Assembly (NCBI GenBank): GCA_011109175.1
Contig: RDEW01000020.1
Location: forward strand, 859,746 to 923,745
DNA from: Dicyema japonicum
Lineage: Eukaryota > Dicyemida > Rhombozoa > Dicyemidae
DNA length: 64,000 bases
Reading direction: 5' to 3'
The translations under genes and the position numbers were made by a program. Positions 21,225 to 30,481 of the stretch are shown here, piece by piece. The notes under the pieces are model-generated. The model was not told where the DNA came from and ran no database searches. It worked only from the letters and a program-made list of their open reading frames with translations. Every line of letters starts with the position of its first letter. Position 1 is the stretch's first letter.

Positions 21225-21979
21225 TTGGGAGTGATGACAAATACAATCGACGGATGAATACAAGAATGAAATATTAACCGAGGCTGATGATGAAGTTTAT
21301 TTTGATTTTTGTATGGTTCGTAAAAAGAATTCAAAATTAATTATAAAACAAAAATTGCTAAAGATACAAAACATGGTCAATTTTTAAAAAAAATCTCGGT
21401 AAAAAGTATAAAACGAGCAAAAGTATCTTCTCAAATAATCATTAATTACAAGCACTACTTCTCGCATTAAACAAAATTTGGTTTATTATTTTGACGTGGA
21501 ATTAACTGAATGCGAACGAAACAAGTAATCATGCGATCCATATAATCAATCTTCTACACAAGATAAATCGTCTAAATAGATTAGTTTTTGAAACTTTTCT
21601 ACGTTTGAGAGATGAATTTCTTCTTATTTCTGGAACCATATAAAAATTCATTCAAAAAAAATTTCTACAAAAATAAATCATGAATCATTTAAGGCATCAA
21701 ATGGATGGCTCGACCGGTTCAAAAAAAGGCACGAGTTGCTATTCAAAACTATTATTGGGGAAACGAATTCGTCTGACCTTAATTAGAAACATTCGAAATG
21801 GTTACAAAATTGGAGAAAAAACCCGATTACTTCGTTAAAGAGCGACTTGATGGATACTATTAATCATAAAATCTCTTACCTTTTTTTACATTTATATAGT
21901 TTAAAATAAAATATTTTAGAATGGAAAAAACAATAGCCCTGTTTTCGGAGCACAAAGTGCCCCAAACGGGGTAACACTG
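21225..21979 (+). mobile_element. Tigger/pogo element, internally deleted
   Basis: Near 21690-21760 it encodes the CENP-B-type DNA-binding motif SNGWLDRFKKRHELLFK followed by IIGETNSSD. Soon afterwards it ends in gcaca aagtgccccaaa and ggggtaacactg at 21979 plus TA, the same inverted-repeat end as 18831. The DDE part is missing, so this is an N-terminus joined to a 3' end: a MITE-like deletion derivative with stops. Confidence 0.6.
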
Positions 21980-22065
21980 TAATGGGTAGAGGCATAATCA
22001 TTGTTTTCCAAAAAAGATTTCAATAAAATTTCGATATAGTCATAAAAATATAAATTTTTTCGAAA

Positions 22066-22487
22066 AAATTAGAAAAACTGATCACAGTAAATACAGAAAA
22101 AATCAAATAGTGGAGAATAATCCATATTTATAGGTCACCAAAAATATATATTTAATAGACATTTCGATAACAGGATCCAACACTATATGATGATTTCAAT
22201 AATATATATAATATTGAATAAAATGTATGATAATACGACAGAAAAATACAATAAAATACAATAAAATAGAAAACAAACCACCAACCACAATAACGTGGCA
22301 ATTGCACGCCAATTGATATACAAATATATTAATAGGTTCGCCATATTGTAAAACAATTTTTAAAAATAAATAAATAAATATTAAATTAACATAAAAATTT
22401 TTTTCCTCGACTCTCAATGTCCGGGGGCTTTCCATTATATGAAAAAAAGAAATTTCTGTGAAGACCTACCAAAATACGAAATTTCGT
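22066..22487. repeat. Repeat R, copy 1
   Basis: About 420 bp, AT-rich, non-coding. It matches 29193-29704 almost throughout, from gatcacagtaaatacag to gaagacctaccaaaatac. Copy 2 carries an extra 123-bp viral fragment. Shorter pieces occur at 28255-28283 (reverse) and 39583-39640. The family type is not clear. Confidence 0.75.
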
Positions 22488-22689
22488 TCAGATCTCTTCA
22501 AGAGACAAAATATACAATTGTTTAGAAGAACAACGTGGTGATTTCAGGCTAATTCTTGACAAGCTGCTGGACAAGACAAATAGTCGTTATAGATAGAAGC
22601 CAACTTGTAGTTGAGAAGTCAACTTGAGATCGGCAGGTTAAAAATTATAAACCAGGTTCAACCATTAGCAAAAGGGAATGTTGTCATCC

Positions 22690-22860
22690 CAATCATAATT
22701 AATAACGTTATTTTAAATAAATTTTTTCCAAATAAACCAATTTTATTTAACACAAAAACTAACAGTTTACAACTGCCGGCTGCTCTCATAATTGAGAACG
22801 CAATTCCCCTGACGATTTGAAGGAATTTAAAGGAAATTAATCGTAATTATGGTAACTTTA
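22690..22860 (-). mobile_element. RLE element 3' end (copy iv)
   Basis: The minus strand encodes LQIVRGIAFSIMRAAGSCK before the stop, parallel to the HIVRGNALSILRAASSL end of copy vii, followed by an AT-rich tail. Only the last few dozen codons remain. Confidence 0.55.
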
Positions 22861-22889
22861 ATCAGAATGAGGTCTCATTCCGACCTACA

Positions 22890-23090
22890 GGCATTTAGCG
22901 CTCAATGAGAGTTTATATTAGTCAATGTCTTGACCGTACTCTCAGTCTATCAATTCTACCTCGTGGACGACCTCAATGAACAACGGAGACGTGCGAGGAG
23001 GAAACTTACATGGAGGGAACTTGTAGAACGGATAGTGAAGATCACGGCACAAACGGAACCCTATTCATATGCTTATGTGTAACCCGAAAG
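22890..23090 (+). mobile_element. LINE-B-like C-terminal fragment
   Basis: Encodes RRRARRKLTWRELVERIVK then a stop shortly after, like the DR-x-x-W-x-x-L-x-x-x-I end of LINE-B proteins. A GRPQ motif precedes it in another frame. Confidence 0.4.
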
Positions 23091-23390
23091 TGCATTTGAA
23101 TAAAAAACTTCGTAACTATTACCTTCTTTCTCTGTGTTTCCTGTGGTTATGTAATTAAATAAATAAAAATTTAAAATCTTGAGAAAGTTTATCAGATTAT
23201 GTAGCATAGATGCCTTCTATGACCAACATTCTAAAAGCATTTATCTCTTCCTTGACCTTTTTTCATAATGGCAGATATGGATGGACGTGATGCTTGGAAA
23301 GGATGCGTCCAATCGTTGTAACTTATATGCCTTAATTAGACGTTTATTGATGGTTCATTATCTGGTTCATTACGTCTCAAAGCCACTTAT
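23090..23390. other. Non-coding repeat-like spacer
   Basis: Contains stretches shared with 9860-9990 (reverse complement) and 16720-16770. No frame. Confidence 0.3.
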
Positions 23391-24020
23391 CAGTGAAATT
23401 TATTATCAGTTCCGACTTTGATCAGGGATAACTAGTGTTCATCAGTCAGCATTGTTTTCTGAAAAAATTTTTTGATTTGATGAAAGGAACGCAACTGTTC
23501 ACACACATAGGTGGAACCATAATCCTCGTTAAAACTTTTTGAGGTTTGTAAAGTTTTCAGGAAGGTATGAATAAAAGCCAGGTATCAACACTTCGAGGTA
23601 TTTTGCTCTGAGTGTAGAATCAGACTGCATTTCTAATAGTTCCATCTGATAGTTTTCATGTGCTTTGACAACATCAGATGTTAAATGACGAAAATAATGT
23701 AAATTGGAATTCAATGTAAATACTAATTACAGATTCAGAATTGGCATGTGTTTTGAGTTCTTTGCAGTTAAGAAAGTGAAGCAAATATTTATTGTGACTT
23801 CCATAAGCTTAGTGAGTGATGAGTTTGTTTTTGACTTTTAATTTCAAATTAAAGGTCACTCAGATGTGGAGTAATGTCCACAGCAAATCTAGATCCTGGA
23901 TCCAACTTTCATGTTTGTTTCATCTGTGTTTTTGCCTTTCATCTAAAAAAAACGATTTTTAGTCTCATGAAATAAAATCGTTTGAGCATTTTGTGACACG
24001 ACAATCGATGGTCTGCTGAA
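23390..24020 (-). mobile_element. hAT-type transposase C-terminal remnant
   Basis: The minus strand gives SRFAVDITPHLSDL (near 23880), a KVKNKLITH stretch, then YQMELLEMQSDSTLRAKYLE and YSYLPENF (23714-23529). GSTYVCEQL and LTDEH follow. This is the same protein family as 17640-18506 but in opposite orientation and independently decayed. Confidence 0.65.
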
Positions 24021-24049
24021 TAGAATAGAGCATCCGTGAACTGATTATT

Positions 24050-24510
24050 ATTTTAGCTGCTGAAAGTGGTTGACTATATAACAATCCTTTGTGCGGGCCG
24101 AACGCCTGCTTGCAAAGAACGCGTAACTAAGAACACAATTTGTTGTTAAACTACTGCGATAGGTGGTTGACCTTGTCCACTTGAGTGAGTAGGTAATGAA
24201 GGGGTTAATCAAAATACAAAGTGACTTAATAAAAATACAAGGTTTGAACGAACAACTCACAATGAACTGGATTAGTGTATGCTATAGTTCAGATGAATAC
24301 TCAATTTATTCATCACAGTAACTGCATGCTGATGAACCACACAAACATACACAGTTTGTGTAGGTACTCGACAAAATGAGATGATCAACTGAATCATAAA
24401 CTTTCTTCATATACACCAAAATTAAAAAAATGAATTTCCATGAGATACAGAAAGTCACTTGTTGATCCAAGCCAGCTCTTTTACCCCCCGACAATTTCAT
24501 AGTTCCCAAC
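24050..24510 (-). mobile_element. LINE RT fragment
   Basis: Contains MKKVYDSVDHLIL (near 24410-24370), resembling the D-x-x-K-A-Y-D-S-V-x-H motif of LINE reverse transcriptases with the first Asp replaced. The rest is degraded. Confidence 0.45.
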
Positions 24511-25135
24511 TGATTATCGGAGAGAATTCCATTGGTCTCTACAAGCCTCTAATCTCCTGACCTCACTAGCCTCTAATTTGGTCATCAGAATTATACACTA
24601 TCTACACCGGTCGTTTTTCTAGTTAGGAAGCCGTCTCACAACCTCAACAAATTTCCTGCGAAAATCAAAATTCCGTAAGATTGTGCCAGGAAAGGAGCGG
24701 TGCTATACGGTTTGGTCCACACATTTCCTCTTCATGTTTTAGCCTCCCTCATACTCCCCCATGTGGAAAGCATTTCGCGTCCTGAACATGCACTTCATGT
24801 AGGCGATGGTAAAATAATCTGCGATTAAATTCAAACAGATTATTTTATATCCTTCTCTAACACCGAGTGCAGGCTCTGTTTTAAGTACAGTTTTTCTCTT
24901 AAACAGACTTTCATAGGTATAGAGTTTTGTTCTATACTACTTATTTCCTCCTCTAACTCCCCCTATGCCCTCCTCAATTTTTTGAAATCCCATTTGTGAA
25001 CACTGCGTTTACTAAGTAACCCTCCTAATATAGGAGGTGCTTTTCTTTTAACCCATCTGAGAACAATTCTTATACGCCATTCCAGCATGTCTATCTAAGC
25101 AAATTAACTTTAATTAATAAATCTAACTATAATTT
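24510..25135. other. Spacer without recognised content
   Basis: Mixed sequence with scattered short frames. A tctctacaagcctct stretch near 24537 loosely recalls the 16390 repeat. Nothing else supported. Confidence 0.3.
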
Positions 25136-25215
25136 AGGTACAGTTATCCGTAAGGATCGTCAGAGAGAACCAGCTGGAGGCTTACTTACTATTGTGAAGA
25201 ACGATGCCGTAAGCT
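25135..25215 (+). mobile_element. Possible LINE endonuclease scrap
   Basis: Encodes VIRKDRQREPAGGLLTIVKN, like the R-x-x-x-G-G-G-V-x-x-x-V-K segment of APE endonucleases. Very short. Confidence 0.3.
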
Positions 25216-26110
25216 TTCTTAAATTTGGCAATTCTCAACATTTGCCGGAGGACAGTTAACGCTATCTTAAAGAGTAATGAGTTAATTTTGGAACAAATCA
25301 AAACTAAAAATTCGTCAACAAAAACAGTCAAAAGTTTAAGTTCCAGGAATTTGATGAAAAGTTTGAGTGGATGGATTCGATGGAATCAAAAGGTATTCTT
25401 AATGTTTTTAAATTTTAAGGTGCATAGAATTTCAGCTTAGAGTATTATTTGGCATGCAGTGGCCAGCCAGAATCTCGAATACCGGTATTTACAAAAATGC
25501 AAGAGTAGGCCTCTAAGCCTGGAAATCAGTGACGCCCGGTGGAGACTGTTTGGTCACGTACTACGCATGGATCTTGCTGCCCCAGCTAATGTGGCGATGG
25601 AGGACCATTTCATGTTCGAGGGCAAATGCTTCCGTGGCAGACCAAGGATGACCCTACCTATCATGCTGCACAAAGACCTCCAAAGAATAAAGAAATGCCT
25701 AAAGACGGGAGACGATCTGGACATGCTGAGATCGACTGCGTGTAACCGTGGAGGATGGAAGAGGCTAACTAATAACATTGTTTCTTGTATTGCACATGCT
25801 TTGCTATAACTATTATGGCAAGGCGATAAGTGCTGTAATAATAGAATTTCAAGAAGTTTCAAAGTCATATAGTTGCGATCAGATTTATAATTTAAATGAA
25901 ATTGGGATTTTTTACGTGCTTATTCCATCCAGGAATATCTGCAAGACTCCGTTCGCAGGATACAAGAACTTCAAAGATACAGTATCTGTGATGTTATGCG
26001 CAAATATGTCTGGAAATCATAAATTAAATCCTTTATTGATTAGAAAATCAAAAATGCCAAGGTTTTTCAAAAAATTGGTTTATTACAAAAATGTATAAGT
26101 GAATTATGAT
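25215..26110 (+). mobile_element. Tigger/pogo transposase remnant split by a LINE insertion
   Basis: 25225-25430 encodes the helix-turn-helix start (NICRRTVNAILKSNE ... MKSLSGWIRWNQK). 25840-26098 encodes the transposase core beginning (QIYNLNEIGIFYVLIPSRN, VMLCANMSGNHKLNPLLIRK). The two are separated by LINE-B sequence at 25445-25810. In Tigger proteins these parts are joined through the CENP-B DNA-binding domain, so the LINE copy went in here or replaced that part. Confidence 0.65.
25445..25810 (+). mobile_element. LINE-B 3' fragment nested in Tigger
   Basis: Encodes DARWRLFGHVLRMD, GRPRMTLPIMLHKDLQRI, DDLDMLRSTACNRGGW and the end IVSCIAHALL. This is the same C-terminus as 10080-10304 and 46091-46423. 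It stays open for 116 codons, so it is among the better-preserved LINE-B ends. Confidence 0.75.
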
Positions 26111-26937
26111 TGTCCTCAAATTCCTAGAAGGAAAGAATATAGGCTCAGTAAATTGTCTGAATCTTTTGAGTTTGAAAATGAAAAACAATTATATTTTTGG
26201 TTAAAGAATTTTTAAATGCCGATATTGCAATTCAGAAAATAGGGAATAGTTATATAAAAAGCTATTTGTTAAATTAAATAATCATGTCCCTTCAACTACA
26301 GCACGCCGAATAAATATACTGTTGGCTCAAAAGGTGTTGTCATTACTTGTGTGATTTTGTTTTCATTTATTTCATCAAGATAAGATCCATCCATCAATTA
26401 CTATTTGGATAAAATTTCATTGTTACATTAGTCATTTTATGCTAAAATGATGAACAATTCCTCTGAATGAGTAAATTTTTCCTTTTTATGTCTTTTTCAT
26501 GTCCTCTCCAATGTCAGTCATTTCGATTAATTTCATCTCAGACAATGTAAAACTATTTTTTTTACAATTCAAGAAAGATATTAAATTAATAATGTTATTT
26601 TTTATAGGTACAATAAAAAAATGAAAAATCCTCCAACGGACGGAGACAATTGATATTAAAAACGACCTTTTCACATTTTTATGGTAAAACGAAAAGAATA
26701 TTCTTTTTAGCTAAAACAAATATATTTTGGAGATGTTGTAAAGGGGTGTTAATTTTATGTGTCTGAGAGGCTTTTGCAAAATACTCGCGCGACAAATATA
26801 TCGCCGATCTGATCGATTTGGAAGTTATTCTGATAAAATTCAAAGGAAGTAGTTGAAACTCTCCAAAAATTTTTTGTACATATGAATAGAAGAAAAATGC
26901 AAGTGAGTTCGTTACTTTTTCTTGGTCGGAAAATGAA
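26110..26937. other. Unassigned AT-rich sequence
   Basis: Short frames occur on both strands (for example minus 26674-26486 with TLSEMKLIEMTDIGEDM) but match no family I recognise. May include the 3' part of the Tigger copy. Confidence 0.3.
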
Positions 26938-27437
26938 GTTAAAAGGAGAAAGGTTCAATAAATTTAATTTAAGGATGTCGAGTTTTCCAATCTAGCGGAG
27001 GAGAAAATGTTAAAAAAATAGTTGCGGAAAAACGATTTAACGGTTTTCAAAATTGTCGACAGGGTTGTTAGAAGAGTACGCATTGACACAAATATAAAAA
27101 CTCAGTTAAAAGGAGAAAGGTTCAATAAATTTAATTTAAGGATGTCGAGTTTTCCAATCTAGCGGAGGAGAAAATGTTAAAAAAATAGTTGCGGAAAAAC
27201 GATTTAACGGTTTTCAAAATTGTCGACAGGGTTGTTAGAAGAGTACGCATTGACACAAATATAAAAACTCAGTTAAAAGGAGAAAGGTTCAATAAATTTA
27301 ATTTAAGGATGTCGAGTTTTCCAATCTAGCGGAGGAGAAAATGTTAAAAAAATAGTTGCGGAAAAACGATTTAACGGTTTTCAAAATTGTCGACAGGGTT
27401 GTTAGAAGAGTACGCATTGACACAAATATAAAAACTC
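26937..27437. repeat. Exact tandem triplication, 3 x 167 bp
   Basis: The unit starts agttaaaaggagaaaggttc and ends aaatataaaaactc. Copies begin at 26937, 27104 and 27271 and end at 27437, exactly three full units. By eye they are identical, so the amplification is recent or an assembly product. No open frame crosses the array. Confidence 0.95.
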
Positions 27438-27531
27438 GTAGAAGTTCTCTGAATGAGCATATGGACATCAATATTTATTACGTTAGAGAAATCTTTCCCA
27501 CTGGGATGATAATACTAATTTGAATTATTAT

Positions 27532-27648
27532 GTCAGGCTTCGGACAGGAGGGGATGGGAAAGGCTAATTAAGAGGATTGTTCAGACGCGGCACGAATAGA
27601 ATTATAGTTTATATGATTCTATGTAGTTGCTTATAATAATAATAATAT
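27532..27648 (+). mobile_element. LINE-B 3' end with (AAT)n tail
   Basis: Encodes GLIKRIVQTRHE before the stop. The tail ends in ataataataata near 27635, as in other LINE-B copies. Confidence 0.5.
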
Positions 27649-27649
27649 G

Positions 27650-28115
27650 TCAGGCTTGTATGTTAAGACATCTGAAAAGTTTTGTGAAGGACCTCTCAGT
27701 GCTGTTCGACAAGCGGTTCTTCAACCATTTGTTAAGGCAGACCAAATTTTGTTGCAGTCTTAAAGTGGCAGTCTGGATGTCCGGATAAAGGGAAACAATG
27801 ACGATGCTGTCGTAATAAGTGAGAAGAACATAATTTTCGACATCAGGAGTAACGAGATGGCCATTATAGGTCGAATAACAAAGGAGACAAAGGGGATCGT
27901 TGACGAAAACCATTCGGGAAAAGCCGGAAAATAGATTTTGACTATCCAATGGAGACACCTCCCTCCGACCGCTAAGGAAGTTAGCTAACCAGAGTTTAAG
28001 CTTTCCAGTGATCTCTACATGATGTGTGAACGTAATCAGATGGTCGAATGTGACTCCGAGGATTGAGAGATTCTTGGGATAAGTTCTAAAGTCCAAGTTT
28101 TTTAAGATCTAACCA
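27650..28115 (-). mobile_element. LINE-D RT fragment, rearranged
   Basis: A 148-codon open frame on the minus strand has NLSILGVTFDHLITFTHHVE joined to GKLKLWLANFLSGRREV, then VLLTYYDSIVIVSLYPDIQ (RT catalytic region with YADD changed to YYDS) and LQQNLVCLNKWLKNRLS. The C-terminal VTFD segment precedes the RT block, unlike 12225-13225, so the copy is internally rearranged. Confidence 0.6.
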
Positions 28116-28282
28116 CGTATGATAACAGTAGTGGTCAACTTACCAGAAAGGCAATTTACATCAATAATTTTAAAATTTAAATTTATTGAATCAAAAAACA
28201 TCGTCAATTAAAGTAAAATTTTGACTAATTTATAATATTTTAATATTTATTTTTTGAAATTGTTTTACAATATGGCGAACCT

Positions 28283-28430
28283 TCGGGGGAAAATTGGCCC
28301 ACCGCAAGAAAGACGTGGGGAAAGCGGTCTGGCTGAGGCAAAGAATTGGTATCGCAGTTATTCGCGGAAACGCTTACTCCGTGATGTCAGCAGCCGCTCT
28401 CCCCCATAGTTAATAATAATATTTTATTGA
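28283..28430 (+). mobile_element. RLE element 3' end (copy v) next to repeat R
   Basis: Encodes RIGIAVIRGNAYSVMSAAAL then a stop and an AT tail. It begins directly after 28 bp that match repeat R in reverse (tttacaatatggcgaacct), suggesting insertion into a repeat R copy. Confidence 0.55.
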
Positions 28431-28479
28431 TAATAAATTTTTGTTTAAAAAGACATCTGTTGAATATGATAATCTAAAA

Positions 28480-29190
28480 ATTATTCTGAAGGAGGCTTAC
28501 CTTCTGATGTGCCTGCATATGCTATGTGCAGGATCCGAAAAAAGTCCAAGAGATTCGTTCTTAAAGGAGGAAGAATGTATCTAAAAGACCAGAGGCGATA
28601 AATTGGTTATTGTTTCGGACAACGTTGAGGAAATGAAGTTTGTCGCTACTCAATATCAGGATTTAACACATTGTGGCCAAAACATCCTAGAAGCATATTT
28701 AAAAAAACGATACTTTTTTGTGAAAAAAGATGTTATTCGCGATGTTGTTTTTAATTGTGAGATATGTCTTTTTGCCAGAAATCTTAAGGAATATGATGAA
28801 GAAAATCATATAATTGCAACTCGGCCCAATGAGAGATCTGAGAACAGATTTAATTGATCTGAAAAACTCACATGTCACTGCAATTTGCAAGAAATATAAC
28901 ATTATTCAAATTCATTCACGTCCAAACAACCCACGTAGTCAAGGAATACAATTGAATTATTTTTTTAGGAATTGTAGAAAGATTCAATAAGACAATCACT
29001 TAAACGTTGTCGAAAATGTTATGTTATCGGATGATCAAAATAAATGTTCGAGAAAACAGATGTTCAACAGGTTGTATGGCGTTATATATAAATTAGGCGA
29101 CAATCCGTTTCGTCGTTGCAGAGGCATCAAAGGATTTAATCCAATTCTCCCTTATGTAGGCTACATTGAATTGAAGCATTAAAAAATGAA
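28480..29190 (+). mobile_element. Ginger-like integrase element, copy b
   Basis: 28603-28857 encodes the zinc-binding H2C2 region (VATQYQDLTHCGQN ... CEICLFARNLKEY), with the first His replaced by Gln. Near 28900-28975 comes IHSRPNNPRSQG, then a 24-nt AT-rich segment ending ttttttttag, then IVERFNKTIT. The 24-nt segment has the size and 3' end of this genome's introns, though its donor is no longer GT. The copy is dead. Confidence 0.6.
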
Positions 29191-29192
29191 AT

Positions 29193-29704
29193 TAGAAAAA
29201 CTGATCACAGTAAATACAGAAAAAATCAAATAGTGGAGAATAATCCATATTTATAGGTCACCAAAAAATATATATTTAATAGACATTTCGATAACAGAAT
29301 CCAACACTATATGATGATTTCAATAATATATATAATATTGTGCTAACGGCGATTGCAAAACGTTAATCCAATAGGGTGAAACGGTAACAACCCTTGTCTT
29401 GTTCGTGAACAATTTCAGCTCTGAGGGGGATTATCTTGTAAGGAAGGATTCCTTTCATGCAATAATACGACAAAAAAATGCAATAAAATAGAAAACACAC
29501 CACCAACCACAATAACGTGGCAACTGCACGCCATTTGATATACAAATATATTAATAGGTTCGCCATATTGTAAAACAATTTTTAAAAATAAATAAATATT
29601 AAATTAATATAAAGATTCTTTTCCTCGACTCTCAATGTCCGGGGGCTTTCCATTATATGAAAAGAATAAAACTCTGTGAAGACCTACCAAAATACGAAAT
29701 ATCG
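29193..29704. repeat. Repeat R, copy 2, carrying a viral fragment
   Basis: Matches 22066-22487 on both sides of 29340-29463. At that point copy 1 has only about 13 bp. See the separate entry for the insert. Confidence 0.8.
29340..29463 (-). pseudogene. Endogenous narna-like RdRp fragment inside repeat R
   Basis: The 124-bp segment is homologous to the reverse complement of about 35540-35668, with point changes and small indels. On the minus strand it gives PYKIIPLRAEIVHE, the start of the RdRp motif F region. It is a partial, inverted second copy of the viral sequence at 35090-36270, which places it in the genome rather than in a contaminant. Confidence 0.65.
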
Positions 29705-30480
29705 TGCTGACGATACAACCTTATTGGCTGGAACAGAGGATGGCCTCAGGGAGTTGATTCTAAGATTCAGAGAAGAGAGCGGCGTTTTTGGTTTATTGCT
29801 AAATATCAAGAAGACCAAAATTATGACTACTGCTATAATGGAATAATGGAATTAAAAATTGGGAATGAGAAAATAGAGAGTTGCAAATAATGTTTTCTTT
29901 CTGGGATGTATAATTAATCGGAATGGTGACGGAGGCCTAGAAATCAAGAGGCGAATTGCCATGGGACGAGACACCTTCCAGAGAATGAATAGATTTTGGA
30001 AAAACAAAGATATTTCAGATTAGATGCAGATTAGTTAATGCAATCGTGTTCCCGGTTTTTTTGTACGGCGCAGAATTATGGACATTGAAAAAGGCGGATA
30101 GGCGAAGAATTAATGCTTTTGAGCTGTGGTGCTGGAGGAGGTTACTAAGAATCCCTTGGACCTCCAAAGTAACAACCATCAATGTACTCAAACGGGTAGA
30201 GACTGACATTTCGCTAGAGGGAAGAATCGTAAAACACAGATTGGCGTTCTTTTGGCAAGTTGTCCGCTCTGATTCACTGAAAAGAACCATTATGCTGAGC
30301 AATATTACTGGGAATAGAAGACCTGGCCGACCAAGGACTCGGTGGCTATCCACGGTGGAAGACGTCACGGGAATGCCTATAAAAGCTACTCCACATTGCA
30401 ACGAATCGGGGAGAGTGGAGGAAACTCGTTCATGAGATCTCCAAGGGTCGGTCACGACTAAATTGGACAACATAACATAA
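29705..30480 (+). mobile_element. LINE-C (RTE-like) 3' half
   Basis: Near 29705 the RT motif CADDTTLLAGTEDGLREL is seen, then NIKKTKIMTT. 30046-30435 encodes the typical RTE-side tail: YGAELWTLKKADRRRINAFE, LWCWRRLLRIPW, GRIVKHRLAFFWQVVRSD and GRPRTRWLSTVEDVTG. It ends in acataacataacatgg, a short repeat tail. It abuts the end of RLE copy vi. Confidence 0.8.
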
Positions 30481-30481
30481 C

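Noticed and set aside
28480-29190. Ty3/gypsy LTR retrotransposon
   Set aside because: Only integrase parts occur, with intron-like segments; no RT, protease or LTR was found nearby.
29363-29578. 71-codon minus frame with hydrophobic start, considered as a membrane peptide
   Set aside because: It is repeat R sequence fused to the viral fragment, not a gene.
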